In this document: in pieces, positions 33,400 to 45,925 of the stretch
Position numbering within the stretch: the first letter of the stretch is position 1
How the letters are laid out: each line of letters opens with the position of its first letter
From: Hordeum vulgare subsp. vulgare
Lineage: Eukaryota > Streptophyta > Magnoliopsida > Poales > Poaceae
Reading direction: 5' to 3'
DNA: 64,000 nucleotides
Assembly: GCF_904849725.1 (NCBI RefSeq)
Contig: NC_058522.1
Span: 432,851,529-432,915,528, forward strand
Notes under the pieces: model-generated
What the model was told of the DNA's origin: nothing
The model's input: only the letters and a program-made list of their open reading frames with translations
Database searches by the model: none
Translations under genes and position numbers: made by a program

Positions 33400-35188
33400 T
33401 GTTGGAAATATGCGCTAGCGGCAATAATAAAATAGTTATTATTATATTTCCTGTTACAAGATAATCGTTTATTATCCATGCTATCATTGTATTGAATGGA
33501 AGAACAAATACATGTGTGGATAGATAGACAAAACGATGTCCCTAGTAAGCCTCTAGTTGACTAGCTCGTTGATCAAAGATGGTTAAGGTTTCCTAGCCAT
33601 AAACAAGTGTTTTCACTTGATAACGGGATCACATCATTAGGAGAATGATGTGATGGAAAAGACCCAAACTATAAACGTAGCATGTGATCATGTTATTTTG
33701 TTGCTATTGTTTTCTACATGTCAAGTATACATTCCTATGACCATCAGATCATGTAACTCACTAACACCGTAGGAATGCCTTGTGTGTATCAAACGTCGCA
33801 ACGTTACTGGATGACTATAAAGGTGCTCTACAGGTATCTCTGAAGGTGTCCGTTGAGTTAGCATCGATCAAGACTGGGATTTGTCACTCCGTGTGATGTA
33901 GAGGTAGCTCGGGGCCTACTCGGTAATACAACATCACAAACAAGCCTTGCAAGCAATGTGACTAAAGAGTTAGCCACGGGACCTTGTATTACGAAACGGG
34001 TAAAGAGACTTGCCAGTAACGAGATTTAAATAGGTATGAAGATACCGATGGTCGAATCTCAGGCAAGTGACATACCGAAGGACAAAGGGAATGATATACT
34101 GGATTATATGAATCCTTGACATAGAGGTTCGACCGATAAGATCTTCATAGAATACGTAGGATCCAATAGGGGCATCCAGGTCCCGCTATTGGATATGAAC
34201 CGGAGAGTGTCTCAGTCATGTCTACATAGTTCTCGAACCCGTATGGTCTGCACACTTAAGGTTTAGTGATGTTTCGGTATAGCTGAATTATTGATGTTGG
34301 TAACTGAAGGTTTTTCAGAGTCCCGGATGAGATCCTGGACATCACGAGGGTTTTCGTAATGGTCCGGAGACGAAGATTGATATATAGGAAGTATCCATTT
34401 GGCTTCCGGAAGGTTTTCAGGCATTACCGGTAAAGTCCCGGGAGTGACGAATGGGTTCCGGAGTTCTACCGGGAGGGCCCACTCACCCGGAAGGAGACCA
34501 AAAGACGCCCAAGGGTTGGCGCACCAGCCCCTAGTGCGCTAGTGGCCAGCCCAAGAGGTCCTAGGTCGGTCGAAGTGGAAGAAAAGGAAAGGAGAGGGGC
34601 CAATCCGATTTGGGGAAGGAGGGCTCCTCCTTCTAAGAGGAGTTGGAGGAGGACTCCTCCCTCTCCCCTTGTGTAGGCCGAAACCCTACGGGTTTCCCTA
34701 GGGAGCCTCCCCCTCCCTCCCACCAATATATAGTGGAGGTGAGAGAGGCTTTTGCCACTCAAGACAAAGTGCGGCCCTCTCTCCCTGCACACCTTCGACA
34801 CCCCCGTAGCTATATTGATACGGCACGGCGAAGCCCTGTTGACGTAGCTCCACCACCATCGCCGTCATGCCATCATAGTGCCAGAGAATTAAGCTACATC
34901 TTCGCCCCTCTTGCTGGATCAAGAAGGCGGAGATCTTCACCGAGCTGTACGTGTGCTGAACGCGGAGGTGCCATCCGTTCGGTACTAGATTGGGACGAAG
35001 TTCGTGGGACCCTTGCGATACGGATCATGAAGGTGTTTGACTACATCAACCGCGTTTCTTAACGCTTCCCGCTTAGTAATCTACAATGGTATGTGGATCC
35101 GTTCTCCCCTCACATAGATGATTATCACCATGACAGGTATCGTGTGTGCATAGGAAAACTTTTGTTTCCCATGCTACGTTCCCCAACA
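33400..35188 (+). mobile_element. Solo Angela/BARE-like LTR, 1789 bp
   Basis: It begins TGTTGGAAATATGCGC and ends TTCCCCAACA, with the perfect 5-bp duplication aggat on both sides (33395-33399 and 35189-35193). There is no internal region, so it is a solo LTR left by recombination between two LTRs. Sequence typical of the group, such as 'gggatttgtcactccgtgtg', is shared with the LTR at 5864-7224. ORFs inside it are not genes. Confidence 0.95.
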
Positions 35189-35815
35189 AGGATGTGTCAG
35201 ACGAGTCGCCAGAGATGATGCCCCACGCACCGGATGAGGACGAGAAACCATAGGGGTGGCATTCTTGGCCATCTTCCTCACCACCTACTTGAGAGTGCCA
35301 ACACGGCGGTCATTGTTTTGCGTGCCCTCTTGCTGGCGGTGGGAGCAACCGGAGGGCAGCTTGAAATCGCTGGTGAGGCACTGACCTTGCCACCGGCCAA
35401 CCTATCGGCGGTGGTTGCGTGTGACGTGGACTGAATGAGATATTTGGTGCCTAACTGTTTTTTGGTGCGGAGTACAGCACGCGCGGGAGGGGGGTTGTCA
35501 TTTCTCTGGTGGCGGTGGTCGGCGGGGTGACATGCGGGTTTTGGCTATCCATCTCAACCGAAATCTGAGCCCTCGGCGGTGGCTCCGGCAACTCGGGGTG
35601 TTGGCGACATGAAGGGGTGGCCGCTCGGGTGGGAGAGGGAGGTGAAATTTCTACTCGTTGAGGCCGAGGTCAAGTATATTTAGGAGAGTTAGGGAAAGTT
35701 TTCGGCCGTAGGAGGATAACATTTACTCTACCAACCACTTGGGAGTTTGTCTAGGTCCAGTTATGCGCCTATTTTGCCCTTGTAACCGATTATAGGGGAT
35801 CAGTTAGAGTTTCTC
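35189..35815. other. Right part of the Harbinger-like element
   Basis: This is moderately GC-rich sequence between the solo LTR and the right terminus. A minus-strand frame through 35189-35260 could be the 5' continuation of the NAM-associated gene, but no clear start or domain is visible. Confidence 0.4.
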
Positions 35816-35818
35816 TAA

Positions 35819-36185
35819 CAATGCCATAATACTTCACCTAATACTGTTACATAGTCTAATTCTATATGGATCCATAACCTAAGAATTAGAAGTTCTAAGA
35901 TAGGACTCTAACTTAGTTTTGGATCTGCAACCTCTTAGTAGCAAGTCACATATTCGAACTACAAGCATAATACATGATGTATTGGTTTTTTATGTGAAAG
36001 GTAGGAGCTCTATCCATTTCATATAAATCGAAAAAGAAGGAAAAGTGTACAATAATTATTTACAATCCTAGATAGCTAGACAAAAGTGGAGCAACTATCG
36101 AAATCAGCGCAAAGGCCATCCACACTTGATTTAAATCCTCCATGACTGGATAGGCCACATCCAACATAGTATGTGAGACATCATT
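35819..36185. other. Flanking genomic sequence before CACTA-C
   Basis: AT-rich, no recognised gene. A minus-strand frame (to 36060) with a hydrophobic end, VWMAFALISIVAPLLSSYLGL-like, is short and runs into the transposon, so I do not call it. Confidence 0.35.
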
Positions 36186-36574
36186 CACTATAGGAATCAG
36201 ACTCTTTGCCGTTTGCCATAGTAGACGACAAATGGGTATTACACGGACGACAAAGGCCTTTGCCCTCGGCCTCCTATCAGCAAAATTTCTATGATAGCTT
36301 TCGACGGAAAAATACCTTCTTTGTCGTGTGCCTGCACAAAGCAGACGGCAAAGGCCATCAGCCATTTGTCAAAGCAGACGACAAAGCCCTTTAGACGGTA
36401 GCCGATAGGCAACTACTCCATTAGATGGCTAACAGGGCATTTGCCGTCTGCCTCCTTCAAAATCTTTGTCATCTGCCTCCTTAATATCTTTTCCGTCAAC
36501 CTCCTCAATAACGTTGCCGTCTTATTGTTTGCAAGTCTTTGCCGTCTGCCTCTCTCACTATATTTGCCGTCCAC
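36186..36574. repeat. Left subterminal repeats of CACTA-C
   Basis: Alternating TTTGCCGTCTGC and GCAGACGGCAAAG motifs, aligned in order with 7225-7500 of CACTA-B, including 'cagcaaaatttct' and the 'gctaacaggg/gctaacggag' segment. The block ends at tccac where the Gypsy LTR begins. Confidence 0.85.
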
Positions 36575-38179
36575 TGCTGCTGCGACAACAGACCTTCACT
36601 GCCAACAGTGCCAGAAATCCTTCTGTCACGGGCTGCGCCTATCGGGACTTCCTTGGCAAATATGCAAAGGATTTCCCCACGGCCTTGGAGCCTTGCGTTG
36701 GTGTTCCCTTGAAGAGGAAAGGGTGATGTAGCACAGCGGCGGTAAGTATTTCCCTCAGTTTGAGAACCAAGGTATCGATCCAGTGGGAGGCGCGCGTCGA
36801 GTCACAAGTACCTGCACAAACACAAAGAGCTTGCACCCAACGCTATGAAGGGGTTGTCAATCCCTTATAGATTGATTGCAAAGTGAGAACTAAAAGAAAA
36901 AAGTAAACAACGCAAAATAAAAGTGAAAGTGGAGACGATAGTTGTGAATAGACCCGGGGGTCGTAGTGTTCACTAGTGGCTTCTCTCATGAAAGCAAGTA
37001 GATGGTGGGTGAACGAATTACTGTCGAGCAATTGATAGAACCGCGCAAAGTCGTGAATTTATCTATGGAAATGATTATATCTATAGGCATCACGTCCCAA
37101 ACAAGTAGACCGATACTTTCTGCATCTACTACTATTACTCCACACGTCGACCGCTATCCAGCATGCATCTAGTGTATTAAGTTCATAAGAACAGAGTAAC
37201 GCCTTAAGCAAGATGACATGATGTAGATGGACAATCTCATATCTATGATAAAATCCCATCTTGTTACCCTTGATGGCAACAACACGATGCGTGCCTTGCT
37301 GCTCCTTCTGTCACTAGGAAAGGTCACCAAACAGTATGAACCCAAAACCAAGCACTTCTCCCATTGGAAGAATCATAGATCTAGTTCGCCAAAAAAACCC
37401 AAGACTCAGAGAGACTTACAAGAATATCAAGTCATGCATATAAGAAATCAGCAAAGACTCAAATATAATTCATAGATAATCTGATCACAAATCCACAATT
37501 TATCGGATCTCCACAAACACACCGCCAAAGAGGATTACATTGGATAGATCTCCATGAAGATCATGGAGAACTTTGTATTGAAGATCTAAGAGAGAGAAGA
37601 AGCCATGTAGCTACTAACTACGGACCCGTAAGTATGAAGTGGACTACTCATGAGTCATTGGGGAGGCGATGATGTTGATGTAGAAGCCCGCCAACTCCAA
37701 AGTCCCCTCCGGCACGGCACCGGGAAGGGTCTCGAGATGAGATCTCACGGAAACGAAAGCTTGCGGCGGCGGAAAAGTGTTTTCGTGGATGCCCTGATTT
37801 TTTCTGGGATTTTAGGGAATATATAGGCGAAAGATCTAGGGCAGGGGAGCTCTAGGGGCCCACAAGCCTGGTAGCCGCCGGCCCCCTGGTGGCGGCTACA
37901 GGGCTTGTGGGCCCCCTGTGGCGCTCCTGCCTTGGCCTCCAAGTCCCCCGATCTTCTTGTGTTCTGGAAAAATTTATTTCGGGCATTTTATTCCGTTTGG
38001 ACTCGGTTCCAAAATCAGATCTGAAAATAGTCAAAAACACAGAAAAAAAGGAACTGACACTTGGAACTGAATTAATAAGTTAGTCTTAAAAAAGATATAA
38101 AAGGTATATAAAACATCCAAAGGTGACAAGATAACAACATGAAACCATCAAAAATTACAGATACGTTTGAGACGTATCA
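36575..38179 (-). repeat. 3' LTR of the gag-protease Gypsy
   Basis: The complete LTR is about 1.6 kb, with TGATACGTCTC... at its start on the minus strand and a CA end at 36575. It matches 57654-59236 over its length with scattered differences. It contains the conserved segments 'aactgagggaaatact' (minus strand) and 'ctagatgcatgctggatagc' characteristic of a very common Triticeae LTR group. Confidence 0.88.
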
Positions 38180-40227
38180 AGCATCCCCAAGCTTAACTCC
38201 TGCTCGTCCTCGAGTAGGGAAGTGATAAAGAATGAATTTTTGATGCTTTCATGCTACCTAGCATAGATGTCCTTTGTAACTCCTCTTATGTGACGTGAAT
38301 GTTCAGATCCATTAGATTCAAAACAATAGTTTGCTATTGACGTGGAGACAATAATACTTCAAGCAAACTAGCAAGGTAATCATGAACTTTCAAAATAACG
38401 AGACCAAAAAAAAGTTATCCCTACAAAATCATATAGTCTGGCTATGCTCTATCATCCTTGCACAACGAATTTAAATCATGCACAACCTCGGTATTGGCCA
38501 AGTAATTGTTTTCACACCTTTACTTTCTCAAACTTTTTCAACTCTCACGCAATACATGAGCGTGAGACATGGTTTTAGCACTATAAGTGGAATGGAGTGT
38601 GGTGAAGGGTTCAAGACAAACAAGGAGAAGATGGTCACATTAACTAGGCATATCAATGAGCTATGGAGATGCTCATCAATAGATATCAATGTGAATGAGT
38701 AGGGATTTCCATACAAATGGTGCACTAGAGCTAAGAGTATGTGAAAACTCTTAAAGAAAACCAGTGGGTGTGCATCCAACTTGCTTTATCACGAAGACCT
38801 AAGGCAATTTTGAGGAAGCCTATCGTTGGAATATACTAGCCAAGTTATATAATGAAAATTTCCCACTAGCTATATGGTGGTGACAAAATGAGAGACTCTC
38901 AATCATGAAGATCATGGTGCTTAATAAGCACAAGTGTGGAAGGGTAGTAGCATTGTCCCTTCTCTCTTTTTCTCTCATTTTTTTGGTGGGCTCTTTGGCC
39001 TCTTTATTTATTTATTTTTTATTTTGGTGGGCATCTTGGCCTCTTTTTGTATATGGGCTTCGCTGGCCTCTTTTATTTCCTCACATGGGACAATGCTCCA
39101 TCAATGATGATCATCACACTTACAACTCAAAACTTAGAGCTATGATGACTCTATAAGGATTGCCTTTGGTAGTGTACCGTGACAATGATCTAGCAAGGCA
39201 TAGACATTAATGGAAACATCATGCTAGCTATATTACGATCATGCAATGGCAATGTAGGAGCTGTGGCACATGTCATGGTGGTAGTTGCATGGCAATATAT
39301 CTCGGAATAGCTTTGAAAAGGCCATAGTAGGTAGGTATGGTGGCTGTTTTGAGGGTGGCTATATGGTGGATTTTGTGCACCGGCGAAAGTTGCACGACAC
39401 TAAAGAAGGTAGTGATGGTGGAAGGTGAAAGTGCATCTAAACCATGTACTCAACATTAGTCATGAAGAACTCATATACTTGTTGCAAAAGTTTTAGTAGT
39501 AATCGAAAAAAAGCATTCAACGCATACTCCTAGGGGAAGTGTTGGTAGGTATAAACCATCGCGCGATCCCGACCACCACACAAAGGATGACAATCAATAG
39601 ACTAATCATGCTCAGACTTCATCACATAGCGGTTCACCATACATGGATGCTACGGAGTCACTAACTTCAACACAAGTATTTCTAGATCCACAACACCTTA
39701 CTAATATGACTTCAATACTACCACAACCAAAACTCAAAACTAATTGAGATGAGTCACACTTGTCTAACTATTCAATGCACATGAAGATGGAAGTTTTCAT
39801 ATCCCTTTGGATAACTACCCCTTTTGAGACTACTTTCATAGCATAGATCAACTACCAAGCGATGCTCTTCCGTGCTCTAAAAGATATAAGTGAAGCACAT
39901 AGAGCAAAATCAACTAGCTCAAAAGATATAAGTGAAGCACATGTGAGCTGAATTGTCTAACCAAAGGATATAAGTGAAGCTCGACAAAATCACGGTGAGT
40001 GCATGTCTCTCTATCTAGGTGTGCAACAAGGAAGATTGTGACACAACAAAAATAAAAGACTCCTACGATACAAGACGCTCCAAGCAAAACACATAACATG
40101 TGGTAAATAAAAATATAACCCATATTAACGTTACCGATGGATTGAAGACGAAAGAGGGGATGCCTTCCCGGGGCATCCCCAAGCTTAGGCTTTTACGGCA
40201 TCCTTGAATCAACTTGGGGTGCCTTGG
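38180..40227 (-). other. 3' internal non-coding region of the gag-protease Gypsy
   Basis: After the polypurine tract no coding sequence is visible. The motif 'atataagtgaagc' occurs three times near 39886, 39927 and 39969, about 40 bp apart, and a T-rich stretch with 'ggcctcttt' repeats lies at 38960-39075. Sequence continues at 54567 once the nested Tekay-like element is removed. Confidence 0.6.
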
Positions 40228-43200
40228 TGTCACATCCCTCACCCTTAAGCTAGATAGCATTGTGCTCATGTCTTCTTTGCATTTGCATCTAAGAAGTTTC
40301 AACAAAAACAACAAAGTGGCAAAGGAAAAACTCAAAACCCTAGCCACCATTTCAATTAAAGGAAATTTCAAACTAGTTCAAAATCAATGAACCCAAAATG
40401 GCCTCAAGAAATGTTCAAACTGTGTGATAAATCATAAAAGTAAATGAGCATTGGAGAAAACTATTTTCTTGACAATTTAAGCATTTTAAATAAATGCAAA
40501 ACCACTGGTTTCAAATTTAAAAATTGAAATCAGAAACTATAATTTTCCAAAAATGTTGAAAACCTTGGAAATGAGTGGGGATATTATAACAAATATTTCA
40601 GGAGGTCTAAAATAGTTTTTACTTTTTGTTTTGGAGCTGAATTAATTAGCAAAACAATAATTAGCAAAACAGAAAAACAAAAACAGAAAAAAAGGAAAAA
40701 CCTTACCTATCGCCTAAGCCTGGCCCGACCCATCTCCCCGCTCGTCCCCTCCCTCGCGCCAGTAGGCAGCAGGAGGTGGCCGCCGCCCCCTCCGGCGCGG
40801 CCACGCACCTGCGTGCCTGCCTGGCCGCTGCCTCGCGCTGGCGACGACGGGGATAAGCTCCCCAGAGCCTCCCCTATCCATTCCCCATCTCGGTTCTCCT
40901 CCTCCTCCCGGATCTCCTCCTCCTCCTTGCTGCCGCCATTAGAGCCGAGCTCGAGCTCGAGCTGCCCGCGCCCCTGGCCATAGGATCCCCTCCCAGAGCA
41001 CGCCATTAGCTCCGCCTCGTCGCCCTGGTCATCCCTGTAGAAGCGCCGAAGCTTCCTCGAGCCCTGCAACGCCCGCAACGCCGTCGTCTTCCACCTCCGG
41101 CCGCCGGACCTCTCCCGTCGATTCGTCGCCCCCAGGCCTTCCCCGAGCCGTCTAAACTCTGCTCTGCACTCCCCGTGAGCATGCGGTAGTTTCCCCTAAG
41201 TTTTCCCCGTCGACCCCCTCCTCTAGCTCTAGTTTCATCGGAGCCCGACGAGGACCGCCGCTGCCGCTCGTCGCCGGTAGCCCTCCGATGATCAGCTCGT
41301 CCTTCCGAGGGCACCAGCAGCTCCAGGACAACGCGTAGATGCTGTAGCAGGTAAGAACCGAGCGTAGATCCCCCTGATTCAAAGACCCCGATGACGCCCG
41401 AGCCTTGGCCGCCGCCAAGCTCATCGCCGGCGTCATCTCCGGCCAGATCATCCCCGGCTAGGCGCAGAAATGAAGCTGCGGGAGACGTGCCATTCCTCTG
41501 GTGCTCTCTGCGCAGCATTTGGCCCCCTGTGCGCCGTTTCCGAGCCCCTCCGCTGTGCTGGTGGTCGCCGGAGGGTCCCCGCCGGCGAGGATGACCTCGC
41601 CGCCGGTGGATGTCGACGTGGCAAGCTAACCCAGCCGATTAGTGACCTAATCACTCGCTGACAAGTGGGCCCCACGCGTGGTCAAACCCAATTAGGGGTT
41701 GGTCAGCGCGGGATTAGTCCCAGAGAGGCTGACCAATGGGGCCCCCCTGTCAGGTTTGACCTGAACAGGTCGGCTGACCTGCTGACGTCAGCCTGATGCA
41801 ATAAATAGAATTTCCACTATAAAACTAATTCAGGAAATTGCTAAAAATTGTAAAAATCATAGAAATTAATCTGTAACTCCAATGAAAATAATTTATATAT
41901 GAAAAAGTATCAGAAAAATTCAAGGATTCTGATTATGCTATTTTCAACTATGTTTGAAAAAGTTACAGAACCCTAAATTGTGCAATAAGGAATAGTTCAA
42001 TTCTTTTAATTACTTTATAAATGGAATTTGCAAAAATATTCAAATTTCATTATATATGCAATGATCACACACTGCCCTAATTACAAATCAGTACCATAAC
42101 ATGACATTTCATGCATGTTAACATGAAGTTAATCTGAGCATCAGGTCGAATCAATTAAACCGGTATCCGAGAATACCCCGTTTGAATTGCTATTCGAATG
42201 TGATTCAAATCAACTCTAAACCTATTACATGTTGAAAATAATAACTTATCACCTTGCATTCTCATGCCATGTTCATGCATCATTTTGAGTGCATATGATT
42301 GTTATTGAATGTTGCCATTCGTTTCGGTAGGCTCCGCACCCCCGGATTCCACCGAATATCCGTCTGACGGATATCGTTCCTCCTCTGAGCAACAAGGCAA
42401 GCAACCCTTTTGATCATCCCGATAACTCCTATGTTCTTGCTCCTGCACCTATTTATTGCATTAGGGTCAAATGCTTCAACTGCTTTTGCCACGATAGTTG
42501 GACCCACTTCCTTTGCATGACTTAACCTTGTCACAGTAAATAGCCGAACCTTGCAACCTAGCATACCTGGTAGTTGCTTGAGCTATGATGTGCCTTATCC
42601 TGATATGCATGCTATGCTTAGAGTTGTGTATGGTCTGTCATCTGGGAGATGAACAGAAATGTGGAATGTGTTCGGTGAGCAAAGGTTGTGTGTTGAAATT
42701 GATCTGGTAAAGGTACTGGTGAAAGGCTGTGTAGGAGTACATGGCGGGTTGTTTCATTGGAACCATCCTTAGGAACTGAGTTCCGTGTATGTAATCCAAG
42801 ACTAGATACTACCACATGCTGGGCCCTGAAATATGACCCCGCTCGGCCTATTAATCGCGTAGTACTCGGTCCAGGAGTTGCAAGTAGTTTCTGGTGTTTA
42901 TAGTAATGCTGGAGGCCGTGCATGGTGCTGACCTGAGAGGTGGACCGTGATGCGGTAGGCAGTGGCACGGTGTACCAAGTGGCACCCGGATGGTGGGCTT
43001 GGGAACCCTGCGCACATCGTTTGGGGCCGTGGTGGAAACCTCGGCCGGACTTCCGTACGGGTTACTCTCAGATAGGCGATAAACCTGGACTAGGTACTAG
43101 TGTGGTTAACGGTCGTGGCCGACTCCCTCGCTGGGTTTCCGCTTGAAGGTTGCTGAGGTGCATGACGTGCACATGGCGATAAGTGGTGAGAGCGTGTGTG

Positions 43201-44392
43201 ACGAAGTACACCCCTGCAGGGTTATGATCTATTCGAATAGCCGCGTCCGCGGATATGGACTACTTGGAGACATATGTTGTTCATAGATAACTTCAACGGC
43301 TACTCATAAAATTGTCAAGATAAGTGTGAGTGTCGTGGACGGCATTTCCGTATGGAGACGGAATGATTCCACGATAGTGTATTGTTGTGGTGTTAGTGGA
43401 CTCGTGTGCGAGAAATTAAGTTGTCAAAATTGTTTAAAAAGTCAAGTTGTCTAGCCACGAGTCAAATGCTGGCTTTCCGCATGAAACCCCACAATACCTT
43501 TTGATACTTTGCATGAGTAGTTAGTTCTCCTAAAGTCTTGCTGAGTACCTTCGTACTCATGTTTGCTTAATAAATGTTGCAGAGGTTGCTAATGACCCTA
43601 ATGGAGGGTTCTTCGTAGACATCGACGACGACGAGTAGCTGGTGTCCCAGCTACGATCTCGCCCTACGTCGGCTCTGTAGTATAGTTAGGCCATGTGCCT
43701 TCTAGTTGCCCTGTCTGTACCCAGACAGTTTATAACTCTTCCGCTGGCTTGTATTTGTATGACTGCTATTATGGGTCGAGAGACCTTAATGTGTAATATT
43801 ACGTGTGTGGCTCTTCCGAGCCTCTTAAATAAAGGTTGTATGTTTATGGTTATGTTGTGATGCCATCGATGTATCTATACATATTGGTATGCCATGCGTA
43901 CGTGTGACGTACCTGATATGTATGGGGTTCGATTACCTAGTCGTGAACTTTAGTAGCACTCCTTACAAGGAAATGCCCCTTTGGGATCCAATGAGCCTTG
44001 GTAGTTCGCTACTGCTCCGGACACATTGGTTGACCGGCATGTGTCCTTCTTAGCAGCTGTGTCTGTCCCCTTTGGGAAATGTCACGCGACGTAATGGAGT
44101 CCTTGTATCTTGCTACGACTCGTCTACATTCGCTGTTGACCGACACCTGCTTTGTTGGGTCATGTATGCCTGTCCTTGTGCGGAACTGCCACTTTGGTTT
44201 ATGACTAGACATGTCGATCCGGGTTCTTTGACATTGGAATGCTAGCGACACTATTGCATACGCGAGTCAAAAGACGCAAACGGTCCCGGCTAAGGTAAGG
44301 CCGCCGCCGAGGAGTTAACCGTGTGTGAGACCGCAAAGGGATGCGATGTGTTACAGGCTAGATTCCTATGGCTTAGGATCGGGGTCCCGACA
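40228..44392 (+). repeat. 5' LTR of the Tekay-like element
   Basis: This 4165-bp LTR ends 4 bp before the primer-binding site. Its GC-rich part (40720-41780) carries antisense and sense open frames without recognisable domains. A TATA-like 'caataaatagaa' lies near 41798. AATAAA-type signals occur near 43566 and 43830. Confidence 0.92.
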
Positions 44393-44826
44393 ACGTTGGT
44401 ATCAGAGCCTGACTGACTGTAGGATTACTAAGCCAAACTGGTCGAAGTTGAGTCTAGAATTTCTTAGTTATATATAAGGGAATTGTTTGTGGAAGGGAAC
44501 GTAACACTCCTGTTCTCCTCTCAAGATATTCTATCCTGGTCATCCTCGTCTTTTCTGCGGGAATTAAGGACTAGGTTACTCATCTTCTCCTAGGCTCGTG
44601 TTTCCGATCGGTAGCTTATAGGACTACGGGTTGAGAGATATTGGGTTTCTTTTACTCCTAGGAAGCAGGAAGTAAGTTTGGTGACCAGAGAGTTGAACTT
44701 GATAGTTGAGTGGTTACGCTATTCCATTTTGGGTTGTCTCAAATTTGTTTTGAGCATTTACAGCCGTTATGCTGCCCAATTTTGCATTCAGAGCTCTAAT
44801 GCTTTTGCATTACTCTCTATTTACAG
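44393..44826 (+). promoter_or_regulatory. Primer-binding site and leader of the Tekay-like element
   Basis: The sequence tggtatcagagcctgactga at 44397 is complementary to the 3' end of initiator tRNA-Met and primes minus-strand DNA. The rest is an untranslated leader before the extra ORF. Confidence 0.88.
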
Positions 44827-45600
44827 ATGCCTGGCCGTCCTTCTCGTCAGGTGGTATGTCTGACCAGGTGCATTGATGTGCCGGGTCATACGGCCATGCT
44901 GGTCAGGGTGATGTCGGTGTGCGGTTACCGCTGGTACCCCGAGTACACAGTGGAGGAACAGTACCGGGACTTCAACCAGAGCCAATACATCTGCACTGTT
45001 AGGGTATTTCCAGACTACCCTGGAGCGGAGAAGCCAATCCATTGGTCCTATGGGTTGGGGGTCACTGTTGACATGGTAGTACAAGATGCTGCCTATTCAA
45101 TGCTGACTATTATGAGAGCGAGACATGCACTGCTACAGAATTCAGAGTTCTGCTATGTTCCGGCCTCTCAGCCTCGTGAAGAGGGATACCTCTGTGGAGT
45201 CTATTTTGATTCTTCTATGGAGGATCCACTTCTGCAGTCCACTGTTGAGATGCTAGAGAACAGAGACAGGGATGCTCGTGCTCTCCGCATGGAGCTTTAT
45301 GCTACCCGTGCCCGTCTGTGGACAGCTTTGACGCAGCTGGCACCGGTAGTCCAGACAGGGTATGGAGAGATGGAGATGTTGAACCCTGTTAGGAACCATC
45401 TTCCGGCCCACGTTGACTGGCCAGCTATAGGAGGAGTCACACCTCTTCGGGGACCCCTCTTACCACCAGTCAGGGGACCAAGGCCACATCCGTGTCCTTA
45501 TGGATCCCAGGGATCTCAGGCTAGAGTGTTTCCTGATCCGCAGGTTGACCTTCCAGGTTATGGAGGTAATCTCTATGAGATGTTCTATGCGGATGCCTGA
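44827..45600 (+). CDS. Accessory ORF upstream of gag, dsRBD-like fold predicted (257 aa)
   Basis: This is an uninterrupted sense-strand frame between the primer-binding site and gag, starting MPGRPSRQVVCLTRC. Residues about 22-97 fit the order helix, strand (PEYTVEEQYRD), strand (YICTVRVFPDY), strand (HWSYGLGVT), helix (VVQDAAYSMLTIM), the topology of a double-stranded-RNA-binding domain. The usual lysine cluster before the second helix (KKxAK) is absent, so RNA contact is uncertain. Residues 130-170 are predicted helical (ENRDRDARALRMELYATRAR) and the tail is Pro/Gly-rich. Extra ORFs upstream of gag are known in some grass Gypsy elements (ORF0 of rice RIRE3/RIRE8, from memory). It is the only major frame of this element without a break. 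Function is unknown. Confidence 0.7.
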   Translation: MPGRPSRQVVCLTRCIDVPGHTAMLVRVMSVCGYRWYPEYTVEEQYRDFNQSQYICTVRVFPDYPGAEKPIHWSYGLGVTVDMVVQDAAYSMLTIMRARHALLQNSEFCYVPASQPREEGYLCGVYFDSSMEDPLLQSTVEMLENRDRDARALRMELYATRARLWTALTQLAPVVQTGYGEMEMLNPVRNHLPAHVDWPAIGGVTPLRGPLLPPVRGPRPHPCPYGSQGSQARVFPDPQVDLPGYGGNLYEMFYADA

Positions 45601-45925
45601 GCTGTGAGCGGAAGGATAGTATGGTAGTAGCCGTACATTCACAGTCCTGCGTGACTTGTGAAGTATGGTAGTAATGAGAAATGAATTCCGGAGGCCTAGA
45701 TAAATAATGTATAGGAAGCTTGTAAGCCTCTGATGAGTAGTTCCACCATTTCAGTGGTTTGCTCTTCGGGTAAGTTTGTACTGAACTATGTAAGGGTGTG
45801 TATGAACCATGGTGTATATATAGCAGTTGCTTGTTACCATGTTGTTCGGATATTCATTTCCGCATTCCGTGTGTTCAGTACATTCTTAATCCATAGCTTG
45901 TATTGATATGATATTGGCCTAAGCT
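45601..45925 (+). other. Spacer between the accessory ORF and gag
   Basis: 325 bp without a gene. It contains several short AT-rich stretches and 'gtgtatatatagcag' near 45812, a possible TATA-like element, which might allow separate expression of gag-pol; this is speculative. Confidence 0.4.

Larger units (their letters stand above)
27644..35815 (-). mobile_element. PIF/Harbinger-like element with two nested insertions
   Basis: The left end GAGCAACTCAAACCACTCC and the complement of the right end (GAGAAACTCTAACTGATCC) agree at most positions. Both ends are flanked by TAA (27641-27643 and 35816-35818), the TWA-type duplication of this superfamily. Removing the nested CACTA-like element and the solo LTR leaves about 1.5 kb. 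The only coding trace is a NAM-associated-like fragment, which in this superfamily belongs to the Myb-like accessory ORF. No DDE transposase is seen, so it would be non-autonomous. Superfamily assignment rests on ends, target copy and this fragment. Confidence 0.6.

Noticed and set aside
35900..36365. Minus-strand frame ending in a hydrophobic segment
   Set aside because: It starts inside CACTA-C terminal repeats and is too short to support a gene.
40707..41518. Antisense ORFs inside the 5' Tekay LTR
   Set aside because: As genes: composition explains the open frames, the matching frame differs in length in the other LTR, and no domain is visible. Kept only as a composition finding.
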